A stretch of DNA of 45,406 nucleotides, taken from the NCBI GenBank assembly GCA_020351895.1, contig CP070672.1, forward strand, positions 3,162,709 to 3,208,114, in the 5' to 3' direction. A model generated the notes under the pieces. That model saw nothing but the letters and a program-made list of their open reading frames with translations, had not been told where the DNA came from and made no database searches. Below, piece by piece: positions 9,016 through 17,571 of this stretch; position 1 is the first letter of the stretch, and every line of letters begins with the position of its first letter. The translations under genes were made by a program, and so were the position numbers. The DNA comes from Thermoplasmata archaeon (GTDB lineage: Archaea > Thermoplasmatota > Thermoplasmata > GCA-020350865).

Positions 9016-9990
9016 ATGAAATATGGAAAGCTGTTAATCGGCATAGTGATAGTGTCCTTGCTTGTGAGCATGGCCATACCCATGGCTGCCGCGAAAAAAC
9101 CCCCAAAGCCACCACCTGATGAGCCACCTGCAGACCCGGCTATAGCGTATATCAAAATAGGAAAGAATAATGCACTTATGGTGATGAATGCTGACGGGAC
9201 TAACCAGGTTGAAGTGGATTCTGCAGGTAATCTATACAGCCCGACCTGGGCACCGGATGGAACATCTATAGCATATACCAGGAACATTCCGCATGATCTC
9301 TACACTATTGATATATCTGTGGACGAAGGTGAAGTGCAGGCAGGCGAACCAACACTCCTGTACCAAGATATCCAATACAATATTGCATGGTCGCCCCTAG
9401 GTGGTGAAATAGCCTTTATTCAAAAGCTCTACGATCCCTCTACTGGTAGTGAACGTCCAAGGATGATTCAGACGATTTCTCTCAGCGATGGTTCAGTGGA
9501 TACACTATATACAGCGGATGAAGGACATTATTTAGTGGATATTGCCTGGAGCCCTGATGGCACAAAAATAGCATATGTTGACTGGACAACGGCAATCGAC
9601 GGTAAATCGTACATCAATATCTTAACAATTGATTCATCAGAAGACCCTGAGACAGTCTATGAATATGGGCTGACTGGTATTAGAGATTTGGACTGGTCTC
9701 GTACACCAGATCAACTGGCATTTATGTTATACCCGTCTCTTGAAGGGTCTGAAAGAAGTGCGATATATACTTTGGACTTGACAGAGCCCAATCCCACAGC
9801 CCAGCTCATTTCCGGTGGAGAAAGTCGTTATCCCTCTTGGTCCCCCGATGATTCCCAGCTGGCATTTTCCAAACCAAAACGTATCTCAGGAGGCGGACGT
9901 CTCTCCGGATGGACTGTTTACGTATACGACTTCGGCACAGAGCAGACTGAGGAACTAGCAAAAGGTTGGTGGCCTGACTGGGTAAGATAA
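9016..9990 (+). CDS. Secreted TolB-like beta-propeller (PD40 repeats)
   Basis: 324 residues beginning with a clear signal peptide (MKYGKLLIGIVIVSLLVSM ... AAA), then a Pro-rich linker and at least five PD40/WD40-like blades with the motif WSPDG-x-IAY: SPTWAPDGTSIAYT, IAWSPLGGEIAFI, IAWSPDGTKIAYV, LDWSRTPDQLAFM and PSWSPDDSQLAFS. This fits a six-bladed TolB-type propeller outside the cell. GGAGG at 9003 supports the ATG. It lies 105 bases after the LamG/PKD gene on the same strand, so the two may be co-expressed. TolB-like blades in archaea usually stand alone without a Tol system, so the role is probably ligand or protein binding. Confidence 0.85.
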   Translation: MKYGKLLIGIVIVSLLVSMAIPMAAAKKPPKPPPDEPPADPAIAYIKIGKNNALMVMNADGTNQVEVDSAGNLYSPTWAPDGTSIAYTRNIPHDLYTIDISVDEGEVQAGEPTLLYQDIQYNIAWSPLGGEIAFIQKLYDPSTGSERPRMIQTISLSDGSVDTLYTADEGHYLVDIAWSPDGTKIAYVDWTTAIDGKSYINILTIDSSEDPETVYEYGLTGIRDLDWSRTPDQLAFMLYPSLEGSERSAIYTLDLTEPNPTAQLISGGESRYPSWSPDDSQLAFSKPKRISGGGRLSGWTVYVYDFGTEQTEELAKGWWPDWVR

Positions 9991-10163
9991 GTTAGGCTCT
10001 ATAGGAAAAAAACTCGCGGTGAGAATCAGCAATAGTGTCACCTGTGTAAATTAGGGACCATTTCCAATATCCTCGCCGCATATCTTTTTTTAATTAACAG
10101 CATACGCTATACCCCTCAATCCCACGAATATCCTCCATTCACCCGCAAAAACCCAAGCCGAAT

Positions 10164-10178
10164 CCTTTTTATAATGAT
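10164..10178 (+). promoter_or_regulatory. TATA-box candidate for the coiled-coil protein gene
   Basis: A CCTTTTTATAATG-type element centred about 26 bases before the ATG at 10197. There is no purine-rich ribosome site between them. That spacing predicts a leaderless transcript, as is common in Thermoplasmatota. Confidence 0.45.
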
Positions 10179-10196
10179 AACAAATTCTCCTAACCT

Positions 10197-11078
10197 ATGA
10201 GAAAAGGCTCAAAGAGGAAGAAGAAGGAGAAGACGGAACTAGATAACGCGGAAAAGAAATTCCAAACCCTTAAAGAGAAGCGGGACCAGTTCAATGCCGA
10301 GGCCAACGTCTTTCGGGATGAGCGTGACGCCCTTCATAATCAGAGAAAAAAGTTTCAGGACGAGATGAAGGAAAAAAGGGAGCTCAGAAACGCATTGGTT
10401 AAAGAGATGAGGGAGCACAAGAAAAAGAGAAACGAGCTTCAGAAGAAGGCGAAAGAGCTCATCGCATTCAAGAAGAAAAAGGGGGGTAAGATCGAAAGAA
10501 ACCTGCCTCAGTCCATTGAGGAAGTGAGAAAAGAAATAGCTAGGATGGAGATCAGGCAGGAGACCACCTCCTTATCAATTGAGAAGGAAAAAGAATTGCT
10601 CGAATCCATAAAAACCAAGGCAAAAGAGCTGAAAGAAATGGAAAAACTCATGAAGGAGCAGGTTGACATAGTTGCAAATGTAGAGGAGTTGAACGCCAAA
10701 ATCGATGAGCTTTTTAAGGAGGCTGACAAGGAGCATGAGGAGGTAGTCCGTCTTTCCGAAGAAAGCCAGGAGCACCATGACCGGGTTACCGCCCTTATGA
10801 ACGAGTCCTCGATTCTCATAAACGAGGCGCAGAAGAAGCATGATAAATACATGAAGATCAAGGAGCGGGCAGATCACTATCATAAAAGGGCCATGGAGAT
10901 GAGACAAAAGGTATTGGAGATGAAAAAGGAAAAAAGAATGGAGGCAAGGGAGGCGAGGAAGCTCATTGAAGAGCAGAATATCCAGGTGAAAAAGGCCTTG
11001 GATGATGAGAAGGAATTGGATGAATATGCCAAAAAGAGCGTTGAGAAACTGCTTAAGAAGGGTAAGGTGGAGATGTGA
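10197..11078 (+). CDS. Conserved archaeal coiled-coil protein (COG1340-like)
   Basis: 293 residues that are almost entirely charged heptad coiled coil, rich in Glu, Lys and Arg, with a short break near residues 95-105 (KKGGKIERNLPQSIEEV). The pattern of EKRD, RDERDALH and KRNELQKKAKEL followed by PQSIEEVRKEIARME matches the archaeal COG1340 family, known from many euryarchaea but without a proven function. No signal peptide or membrane segment is present. The downstream nucleotidyltransferase starts 4 bases after its stop, so the two form an operon. Confidence 0.8.
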   Translation: MRKGSKRKKKEKTELDNAEKKFQTLKEKRDQFNAEANVFRDERDALHNQRKKFQDEMKEKRELRNALVKEMREHKKKRNELQKKAKELIAFKKKKGGKIERNLPQSIEEVRKEIARMEIRQETTSLSIEKEKELLESIKTKAKELKEMEKLMKEQVDIVANVEELNAKIDELFKEADKEHEEVVRLSEESQEHHDRVTALMNESSILINEAQKKHDKYMKIKERADHYHKRAMEMRQKVLEMKKEKRMEAREARKLIEEQNIQVKKALDDEKELDEYAKKSVEKLLKKGKVEM

Positions 11079-11082
11079 TTAA

Positions 11083-12162
11083 TTGAAGGCCGTGGTACTT
11101 GCTGGAGGAGTAGGAACCAGACTCAAACCTCTCACATACAAAAGACCGAAACCTCTAATACCCATAGCAGGAGAACCATGCATCGATTTCATGATCAAAT
11201 CCCTTGTTTCGGCAGGCTTCAAAAGGTTAATAGTCACAACTGGTTATATGTCAGATACGTTGATAAGAAGTATAGGGGAAGGAAAGAAATTCGGAGCAAA
11301 CATTCTATATGCTTTTGAAGAGACGCCAGCAGGTACCGCAGGTGCCGTAAAGAACGTGGAGGAATTTCTTGATAATACATTCGTTGTAGCCAGCGGAGAT
11401 GTGCTTGCAGATGTGAATATCAAGGCACTTTTCGATTATCATAAGGAAAAAAATTCCGTGGCAACCATGGCACTGACAAGGGTCGATAACCCAATCGAAT
11501 TCGGAATAGTGGGGCTTAATGAGGATAACAGGATAATAAAGTTCAAAGAGAAACCGAAGGAAGAGGAAGTATTTTCCAATCTCATAAATGCGGGAATATA
11601 CATACTTGAACCGGAAGTATTGGACTTTATTCCTGAGAATCAGATGTTCGATTTTTCAAAGAATGTGTTCCCATTGCTCCTTGAAAATGACATTCCAATA
11701 TTCGGAGCCCAAATATCTGGTCTTTGGATGGACATAGGAAGGCCCACTGATGTGCTTTCCGCCACATTCGAGGTTGTGGAGAGAAATGGGAAGGAATTGG
11801 ACATTCAGGATGTAAGTACAGAGGGAAAGATGATCATTGGGAATGGTGTGGCTCTCGAAAAGGAAGTAAAAATCAAAGGCCCATGTTTCATAGGAAACGG
11901 AATAGAGGTCGGAAGAAACAGTGTTTTGGAAAGGGCATGTGTATATGATAATGTCAGAATAGATAGGGGAGTTGTTATAAAAAACAGCATAATCATGAGC
12001 GGAAGTTCTTTGGGTTGGAGATCTGAAGTTGTGAACAGTATCGTATCCAATAACTGCACTTTGGAGGATGATGTAAAACTCAAAGACAGTGTGATAGGGG
12101 AAGGTGTCACCATAAAAAAGCACTCAGTCATGTCAGATACTAATATATCCCCGACAGAATAA
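11083..12162 (+). CDS. Sugar-1-phosphate nucleotidyltransferase with C-terminal hexapeptide (left-handed beta-helix) domain
   Basis: 359 residues. LAGGVGTRLKPLT at 6-18 is the nucleotide-binding signature of the NTP_transferase family, KRPKPLIPIAG follows, and VVASGDVLAD holds the metal-binding Asp (D106). Residues from about 250 show imperfect hexapeptide repeats (IGNGVALEKEVKIKG, IGNGIEVGRNSVL), forming a left-handed beta helix. It activates a hexose-1-phosphate to an NDP-sugar. Mannose-1-phosphate guanylyltransferase or glucose-1-phosphate thymidylyl/uridylyltransferase are both possible and cannot be separated here. The start is TTG with AGGTGG at 11065. The product may supply glycosylation of the many Asn-rich surface proteins encoded nearby (inference). 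Confidence 0.85.
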   Translation: MKAVVLAGGVGTRLKPLTYKRPKPLIPIAGEPCIDFMIKSLVSAGFKRLIVTTGYMSDTLIRSIGEGKKFGANILYAFEETPAGTAGAVKNVEEFLDNTFVVASGDVLADVNIKALFDYHKEKNSVATMALTRVDNPIEFGIVGLNEDNRIIKFKEKPKEEEVFSNLINAGIYILEPEVLDFIPENQMFDFSKNVFPLLLENDIPIFGAQISGLWMDIGRPTDVLSATFEVVERNGKELDIQDVSTEGKMIIGNGVALEKEVKIKGPCFIGNGIEVGRNSVLERACVYDNVRIDRGVVIKNSIIMSGSSLGWRSEVVNSIVSNNCTLEDDVKLKDSVIGEGVTIKKHSVMSDTNISPTE

Positions 12163-12170
12163 TGAGCAAT

Positions 12171-12983
12171 TCACATTTTATCCTCAGATTTAATTATGTC
12201 CAGCATTCGATTGTAGATCATATGATCAATTTGTTGCATGCGCAGGTTCTTTTCAAGAGAGTTCTTCATAGGTCCTAATTTATTTAAGTCCAAGTCAAAT
12301 TCAAAATCATAGCCCACATCCATGAGTATCAAGGGCTCAGGTGGAGCGCATCCAAAATCCTTTTTGTGTTTTGAATCTAGAGAATTCTTTACTTCTTCAT
12401 ATGATACATTACCCTTTACCACACCCACAATGGCAGATACAATCCTTCTTACCATATGCCACAAAAAACTCTGTGCAGTAAAGTCGAGGATAATGAAGTC
12501 TCCCTTCTTTGAAATATCCAGGGCATCCATTGTTCTTTTCGGATTCTTTCCCTCCTCAAGTTTGGCGAAATTCGAAAAGTCGTGTGTCCCAAGAAAAATC
12601 TTTGCCGCGTCCTTGATAATATCTTGGTCATAATCCTCATTTATTAGATAGTAGCGGTACCATCTCTTTTTAGCATACCTTGGATTGAAATCAATTGGCA
12701 CCTCAGCCATTCCATAGAACCATATCTCTTTCAAATTCGCGTTTAAAGCCGGGAGAATCTCGTCTCTTCTGAAATCCGTGTTAACTGCAAGAACATTTCC
12801 TGAGGCTGATACACCCTTGTCGGTTCTGGAGGCGCTCTGAAAATTCGCGCTTTCTTCATTTCCAATCATTTTTGTCTTCTTGAGAGCTTCATAAATATCA
12901 CCCTCTATTGTCCTCAGATTGGGTTGACGCGCATAACCCGAGAAATTCTTGCCATGATACCCGAATTTTAGGGCATATCTCAT
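12171..12983 (-). CDS. truA: tRNA pseudouridine synthase A
   Basis: 270 residues, full length for TruA. It isomerises uridines of the tRNA anticodon arm (positions 38-40 in characterised members). SASRTDKGVSASGNV contains the catalytic Asp (D55) in the RTDxGV signature, and other family motifs are present: KFGYHGKNFSGYARQ at the N-terminus and FLWHMVRRIVSAIVGV near residue 170. It faces the preceding nucleotidyltransferase gene, with only 8 bases between the stops, and diverges from trmJ across a 150-base promoter region. An AT-rich TTATTAATC-type element lies on the minus strand upstream of its ATG. Confidence 0.93.
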   Translation of the reverse strand: MRYALKFGYHGKNFSGYARQPNLRTIEGDIYEALKKTKMIGNEESANFQSASRTDKGVSASGNVLAVNTDFRRDEILPALNANLKEIWFYGMAEVPIDFNPRYAKKRWYRYYLINEDYDQDIIKDAAKIFLGTHDFSNFAKLEEGKNPKRTMDALDISKKGDFIILDFTAQSFLWHMVRRIVSAIVGVVKGNVSYEEVKNSLDSKHKKDFGCAPPEPLILMDVGYDFEFDLDLNKLGPMKNSLEKNLRMQQIDHMIYNRMLDIIKSEDKM

Positions 12984-13134
12984 AGACCCACTGAGCTTGG
13001 ATTAACAAAACTCTAGATTAATAATTTTTTGCTCGTGCACTTATCCGTGATCCCTTTTTAAGGACACGGACTCAGGAACAGAAAACAACAAGTGTAAAAT
13101 AGCCAATCTTCTTTTATCCATTTGAGGTGTTACG

Positions 13135-13836
13135 ATGCCAAAGTACAACGTGATCCTAGCCGAACCGAAGTTCGAGGGGAACATCGGAGCCATTGCCAGG
13201 ATAATGAAGAATTTCGGAATTTCGGACCTGGTATTGGTGAATCCCTGTGATATAGGAGACGACTGCCTAAGAAGGGCCATGCATGCCAAGGATGTGGTTG
13301 AAAATGCTAAAACCCATGCTGATCTAGATTCAGCCCTTGAGGGTCTCGATTATATTGTAGGAACTTCAGGCATTGATACCGAAAGCGACAAGAAGCATCT
13401 TAGGAAAAACCTCAATCCAAGGGAATTCGCATCCAAGATGGAGGAAATGGAGGGTTCAGTTGGCATCATGTTCGGAAGGGAGGATTATGGCTTGTACAAC
13501 ACTGAATTGGAAAAATGTGACACAGTGATTACGATTCCCGCATCCTCAGAATACCCGATACTCAATATATCCCACTCGGCTTCCATAATCTTCTACGAAC
13601 TGTTCATCACCCAGGCTCAAAAAAAGCAAACTCGTGAAGCCTCTGGATTTGAAAAGGACAAGATGATGGAGCATTTTTCCGATTTTCTGGATGCCGTGGA
13701 CTATCCAGAGCATAAGAAGAAAAACACCCAGGTCATGTTTCAGAGGATACTGGGGAGGGCGGTTCTATCCAAATGGGAGTTTCACACTCTAATGGGTGTC
13801 TTTAGCAGGACTTTAAATACCCTTTCAAAAGATTGA
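13135..13836 (+). CDS. trmJ: SpoU-family tRNA 2'-O-methyltransferase TrmJ
   Basis: 233 residues of the SPOUT class. The three SpoU motifs are visible: EGNIGAIARIMKNFG (motif 1), GIMFGREDYGL (motif 2) and PILNISHSASIIFYEL (motif 3), which build the trefoil knot that binds S-adenosylmethionine. Archaeal TrmJ methylates the ribose of residue 32 in tRNA; its substrate here is inferred from the family. It ends 39 bases before the zinc-ribbon gene. Its neighbour truA modifies the same tRNA region and is divergently transcribed. Confidence 0.88.
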   Translation: MPKYNVILAEPKFEGNIGAIARIMKNFGISDLVLVNPCDIGDDCLRRAMHAKDVVENAKTHADLDSALEGLDYIVGTSGIDTESDKKHLRKNLNPREFASKMEEMEGSVGIMFGREDYGLYNTELEKCDTVITIPASSEYPILNISHSASIIFYELFITQAQKKQTREASGFEKDKMMEHFSDFLDAVDYPEHKKKNTQVMFQRILGRAVLSKWEFHTLMGVFSRTLNTLSKD

Positions 13837-13874
13837 ATAATGTAGAATGCATTTATCTTTCACAGGTGAATAAT

Positions 13875-14189
13875 ATGGCGTATTGCCACTCATGTGGATA
13901 TCAAAACCCTGAGGATGCTTTTTACTGTAATCGCTGCGGGACGTCTCTTAAAAGTGACCGAGAATTCGAGGATAAAGTGAGGAGTTTTACAGATGAGGTG
14001 GTTAAGGTCGGGAAGGAGGTGGGAGAGAAGGCCACAGAGCTGGGAAAGAAGGTAGCAAAAGACGCAAAGGCCTTTGCAGAGGAGGTCTCAAAAAAAGTCG
14101 CTCCCAAACCCATAGACTGCCCCAAATGCAGTACGAGAATCTACGAAACCGATGAATACTGCTGGAAGTGCGGGGACAAGAGGGGATAG
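13875..14189 (+). CDS. Double zinc-ribbon protein with Lys/Glu-rich amphipathic linker
   Basis: I chose the ATG at 13875 (MAYCHSCGYQNPEDAFYCN) because AGGTGA sits at 13864-13869 with good spacing. A longer reading from 13833 would overlap trmJ and has no ribosome site. The protein has an N-terminal zinc ribbon (CHSCG ... CNRCG), a helix of about 45 residues with a repeating pattern of Gly/Val/Lys/Glu (KVGKEVGEKATELGKK), and a C-terminal ribbon (CPKCS ... CWKCG). Such ribbon-helix-ribbon proteins are common in archaea and uncharacterised. Possible roles are protein or nucleic-acid docking. Confidence 0.75.
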   Translation: MAYCHSCGYQNPEDAFYCNRCGTSLKSDREFEDKVRSFTDEVVKVGKEVGEKATELGKKVAKDAKAFAEEVSKKVAPKPIDCPKCSTRIYETDEYCWKCGDKRG

Positions 14190-14250
14190 TTTTTCTATTC
14201 AATCTAGATTCACATAGACAAAGCAATTTATAAGAAGCATGTAAAATATT

Positions 14251-15021
14251 TTATAGATCCATAATCACTCCAACAGGGCAATGGTCGCTACCCATTACTT
14301 TGTTGAGTATAAAAGCATCCTTGATCTTTGATAAAAGGTCGTCAGAAACAAAGAAATAATCGATCCTCCACCCGATATTCCTCTCCCTTGCCCTCGTTTT
14401 GTAGTCCCACCAGGAGTACTGTCCAGGTTCTTTATTGTACTTCCTGAAAGTGTCTGTGTAACCATGGGATATGAACTTATCGATCCATTTCCTTTCGATT
14501 GGAAGAAATCCTGAGACATTCTCGTTCTCCTTTGGCCTTGCCAGATCTATCTCCTTGTGAGCGGTGTTAAAATCACCGCAGGCGATAACTCCCTTTTTCT
14601 TCTTCTTATAAATATCTGCCATGGACAAGAAGGCATCGTAGAAGTCGAGTTTGTATCTCAGCCTTTCCTTGTTCTTTTTACCGTTTGGAAAGTATACATT
14701 GAACAAAACGAACTTCTGATACTCTGAAATCACCATACGGCCTTCGTTATCAAATCTTGGTTCCCCCATCCCATACAATGTCCTTTTCGGTTCGGCTTTT
14801 GTGTATGTAACGCAACCGCTGTATCCTTTCTTTTCTGCTGAGCTCCAATATGAGTTATATTCCCTTGGATTTATAAGCTCTTGGGACAGTTGCTCGGGAT
14901 GCGCCTTTGTCTCTTGTAAACATAGTATGTCTACATCAGTTTCTTTAATCCAATCCAACAAACCCTTTTTGGCCACGGCCCTTATCCCGTTTACATTCCA
15001 TGATAGAATTCTCAAGACCAT
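14251..15021 (-). CDS. xth: Exodeoxyribonuclease III / AP endonuclease
   Basis: 256 residues of the EEP nuclease fold. [12 protein letters not shown] (5-16), LQETKA (35-40, metal-binding Glu), [19 protein letters not shown] and the C-terminal GSDHCPVGV are the complete set of catalytic motifs. It cleaves abasic sites and removes 3' blocks in base-excision repair. The gene faces the zinc-ribbon gene. Its minus-strand promoter has a TATA-like TTATAAAAA at 15043-15052, and AAGGGG lies just before the ATG. Confidence 0.93.
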   Translation of the reverse strand: MVLRILSWNVNGIRAVAKKGLLDWIKETDVDILCLQETKAHPEQLSQELINPREYNSYWSSAEKKGYSGCVTYTKAEPKRTLYGMGEPRFDNEGRMVISEYQKFVLFNVYFPNGKKNKERLRYKLDFYDAFLSMADIYKKKKKGVIACGDFNTAHKEIDLARPKENENVSGFLPIERKWIDKFISHGYTDTFRKYNKEPGQYSWWDYKTRARERNIGWRIDYFFVSDDLLSKIKDAFILNKVMGSDHCPVGVIMDL

Positions 15022-15042
15022 GTTAGTTCCCCTTCATAATAT

Positions 15043-15052
15043 GTTTTTATAA
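15043..15052 (-). promoter_or_regulatory. TATA-box candidate for exonuclease III
   Basis: On the minus strand this reads TTATAAAAAC, about 22-31 bases before the ATG at 15021. A purine-rich AAGGGG lies between the element and the start. Confidence 0.45.
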
Positions 15053-15145
15053 GTAATAACGGTATGTGTTTTATAAAATTCTCTCGGTTAAAATTTCCTT
15101 TAACCATAGGTAAGTCAAGAAGTATTACCAACCCAAAAAGGCAGC

Positions 15146-15400
15146 TCATCTTGTCCACTTTAAATCATCGATAGGTAGAGCTAAAGAGGTGTAGACTTCC
15201 GCAACATGACCGAACTGGACCGTGAATTCTGCAGCAGTTCCTTCATCAGGTGCAGAGAATATCACAAGGGCATCCATGGTTCCGAAAATCCCCACGAAAT
15301 GCTCAATTACCACACCCTCTGGAATCTTTGGTCGCTTAAAAGCCTTGATAGCCTCAAGATACTGTCCATGTAATGCTTTCAATGACGTTACAAATAACAT
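15146..15400 (-). CDS. GYD-domain protein
   Basis: 84-residue single-domain protein resembling the GYD family (COG4274), a small ferredoxin-like alpha-beta fold of unknown function. GTMDALVIFSAPDEGTAAEF corresponds to the family's typical G-x-YD-x-V segment followed by the Ala-rich helix, with a preceding GVVIEHFVGIFG strand. The ATG is preceded on the minus strand by GAGGTGG and an AT-rich ATATATATT element. It is a single gene facing the exonuclease gene's upstream side. Confidence 0.7.
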   Translation of the reverse strand: MLFVTSLKALHGQYLEAIKAFKRPKIPEGVVIEHFVGIFGTMDALVIFSAPDEGTAAEFTVQFGHVAEVYTSLALPIDDLKWTR

Positions 15401-15510
15401 CCCTTGCCACCTCAGGGAATATATATCGTTTAGGGTATATTAAAGTTAGGTGGAGTAAGAAGTACCTTCAAGATCGGTTTAAAAGATAAATACCCATTAG
15501 AAAAAGCCAA

Positions 15511-15523
15511 TATATTTATATAC
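15511..15523 (+). promoter_or_regulatory. Strong TATA box for the proteolipid-like gene
   Basis: The run TATATTTATATAC is a near-ideal archaeal TATA element, 37-49 bases upstream of the ATG at 15560. Transcription should start near 15545. A good promoter argues that the split gene downstream was recently functional. Confidence 0.6.
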
Positions 15524-15559
15524 ATAATTTATCACTGAAAGAGAAATGAAGGGAAAGGA

Positions 15560-15979
15560 ATGGATTGGATAATCATTATTATCTTCGCCCTGGGTCTTCC
15601 TGTGATTGGAGGATTAATTGGCGTATATTTGGTATCCAGTAAATACTATTACATTAAAAGTAATCCACAAGATTTCGGTTTGGAAGAAGAACAGGAATTT
15701 CGAAAGAATTTCGGTAAATACGTGGTTTTTCAACAGATGTTCGTTACCGCTCCTATTTATGGCCTACTGATATTGATTCTATTTTGGTCCTTTTCAAGGG
15801 ATTTGGACACAGCATCTAGTAACTTATCCAAGTTGGGTGTAGTGAGTGCCATGGCCATAGGAGTCCCTGGCCTTTTTTGCAATATCAGTCGTGGATTGAT
15901 TATGAGGGAGGGATTTGTAAGTGTGGTTAGGGATCCAAAGAACTTCGGAAGAGCAATTGTTCAGGTAGCCTCAGTGTAA
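15560..15979 (+). CDS. V/A-type ATPase proteolipid (subunit K)-like membrane protein, 5' part up to an in-frame TAA
   Basis: 139 residues to the stop, hydrophobic, with helical hairpins. Hairpin 1 ends in FQQMFVTAPIYGLLILILFW and hairpin 2 in DPKNFGRAIVQVASV followed by TAA. This matches the second-helix pattern of archaeal/V-type proteolipids (for example LPxTQxIYGL and AxxETxxIxGL). The frame stays open after the stop with TPLIYGLLIAIL, so the gene continues to 16285. In the family alignment the stop falls exactly where the ion-binding Glu of the second helix sits (xETxxIYGL). Uninterrupted, the protein would have about 241 residues in three hairpins; triplicated proteolipids are known in some archaea. 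No other ATPase genes are nearby, so it could be a divergent paralogue rather than the true rotor subunit. Confidence 0.65.
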   Translation: MDWIIIIIFALGLPVIGGLIGVYLVSSKYYYIKSNPQDFGLEEEQEFRKNFGKYVVFQQMFVTAPIYGLLILILFWSFSRDLDTASSNLSKLGVVSAMAIGVPGLFCNISRGLIMREGFVSVVRDPKNFGRAIVQVASV

Positions 15980-16285
15980 ACTCCCCTGATATATGGCTTA
16001 CTTATTGCAATTTTGTCTTTCTCCTTTTCTGGGCTATTTAAAGGTGAATTTACCCTTACCTGCAATCAGACTGACGAGATGCTTTTAGCTGTAATTGTTT
16101 TCTCAGCATTGTCAGCAGGCATTCTCTTATCGGGTCTTCTAATTAACAGGATCGAGGATCCATTTTCTCCTTTAAATTTTGCCAAAGGAATTCAGATGAA
16201 TTTTGTGGGTGCACTCCCGCCGATAATTGGTTTGGCGTATGTAATAATAAAATTCAATGAGATTGGATTGTTCACAGGGGGATAA
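15980..16285 (+). pseudogene. 3' part of the proteolipid-like gene, separated by the in-frame stop
   Basis: Same frame as the preceding gene. It begins TPLIYGLLIAILSFSFSG, the continuation of hairpin 2, and then holds a third hairpin: LLAVIVFSALSAGILLSGLL, a polar loop INRIEDPFSPLNFAKG, and FVGALPPIIGLAYVIIKF. The only early start is a TTG at 16013 inside a membrane helix, with no ribosome site, so independent translation is unlikely. The third hairpin has no Glu at the ion-binding position, so the lost residue in hairpin 2 would have been the only carboxylate. Confidence 0.6.
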
Positions 16286-16294
16286 CTTCTCTTC

Positions 16295-17515
16295 TCAATG
16301 GAACCACATTGGCAGCTCGCGGTCATAGCCCACAAGCTTAACACCTGTGATTGCGGCAGCATCGTAGGTTAGGGCCATTATATGATCCTGATTGAGTTCC
16401 TTTTGGTCCCGAACACCCAAAAAGTTCAAGAGAAGTTCTATCTCATTCTTTGTGGCATTTATGTAGTTGTCAAGTTGCTTACCTGCGATTTTCCAGTTGA
16501 ATTTGGCGCGCAGCGCCTGATCTTTTGTGGCGATACCTTTTTCACAATTTCCATCATAGCATTCTCCACAAAGGTCGCAGCCAATGGCCACTGTTGTCGA
16601 TTCAACTAATCCGCATGCATCAACACCCAAGGCCAAGGCTTTTACGACATCAGCGCCATTGCGAAAACCTCCAGTAACAAGCAGTTTTACCCCCTTTTTT
16701 TGTGCGGAAGCCGTTTTAAAGGCTTTCACGGCGGGCGGTATGGAGCCCAAAAGCGACCCACCGTATGTGCCGTTTATTGATGCCGGAGTTGAAAAAGGAT
16801 CTAAGCTCGTGTCAATAATCACTGCATCGGCATCTGCTTTAAGGGCGGCTTTCGTTCCTTCAAACACTTTTGCAGGGGGTATTTTCACGATTATTGGCGG
16901 ATCATACCCAGTGGCTTCTCTTAAAAGGTTCACATGTTTTTTGATGTCATCTGATGAGTATATGTCCAGATGGCGCATTGGGCCTAGAACCTCCCCACCG
17001 ATCAATCCATCTTTGCCTTGGATTCTTTCAAGGAACTCGCTCTGAGAATAGATATTTGGTTGATTTGCATGGCCAAGGTCTATGACTAAGGCTTTTGCTT
17101 TGCCAATGGCGTTACTATCCAATCCGATCCTCAGTGGTGACCATTGCAGAATCATATCACCATCAAACTTCTTTGAAATCCGACTCTCTTCCTGCAAGAT
17201 TCCCTCACCGATATTGATTGGAGTTTTTGTGATGCCTGCTCCGTAAGCTAAGGCTATCCTTACATATTTATTCACCTTGGCCATGGGATTTGCGTCTAAA
17301 AATATGGGATGGCTCAAAAGAAGCGGAAACCTGACATCCCGGCCTTCACCGATTATGACCTCGGTGTCGATCTTTGATTCTTCTTTTTGACCTTGAGGTT
17401 CGAAAGGAAGAGCAGGCGAGAGGATCAGTTCATCCAACATGGAGGCCATATCCTCATCCGCAAGGCCCCTAAACCCTGTTATTCCGCTTTTGGCCTTTTG
17501 TTCTATCTGCTCCAA
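16295..17515 (-). CDS. Glutamate synthase-like FMN/Fe-S domain protein (GltB domain 2 type)
   Basis: 406 residues resembling the central FMN-binding barrel of glutamate synthase, and the stand-alone archaeal or GlxD/MgsC-type versions. Visible motifs: SGITGFRGLADEDMASMLDE near the N-terminus, the phosphate-binding TGGFRNGADVVKAL at 281-294, and a cysteine cluster CDLCGECYDGNC (C313, C316, C319, C324) for an iron-sulphur centre. In full glutamate synthases this domain transfers ammonia to 2-oxoglutarate. The usual GHDGGTGA segment is replaced by IDTSLDPFSTPASI around 234-247, which suggests a changed substrate. It follows the GXGXG-domain gene by 56 bases. No glutaminase or NAD(P)H subunit gene is in the window. 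Confidence 0.75.
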   Translation of the reverse strand: MEQIEQKAKSGITGFRGLADEDMASMLDELILSPALPFEPQGQKEESKIDTEVIIGEGRDVRFPLLLSHPIFLDANPMAKVNKYVRIALAYGAGITKTPINIGEGILQEESRISKKFDGDMILQWSPLRIGLDSNAIGKAKALVIDLGHANQPNIYSQSEFLERIQGKDGLIGGEVLGPMRHLDIYSSDDIKKHVNLLREATGYDPPIIVKIPPAKVFEGTKAALKADADAVIIDTSLDPFSTPASINGTYGGSLLGSIPPAVKAFKTASAQKKGVKLLVTGGFRNGADVVKALALGVDACGLVESTTVAIGCDLCGECYDGNCEKGIATKDQALRAKFNWKIAGKQLDNYINATKNEIELLLNFLGVRDQKELNQDHIMALTYDAAAITGVKLVGYDRELPMWFH

Positions 17516-17571
17516 TGGACCGCCTCATGACACTTTTATCACGTCATAACCTATCCAATTCATTATTTGAA

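Noticed and set aside
8829..9287. Minus-strand open frame of 152 codons
   Set aside because: It lies opposite the end of the LamG/PKD gene and the signal peptide of the TolB-like gene, and has no start signals of its own.
43..15137. Twelve-base match ATTACCAACCCA at 43 and near 15126
   Set aside because: Short and unsupported by flanking similarity; likely chance.
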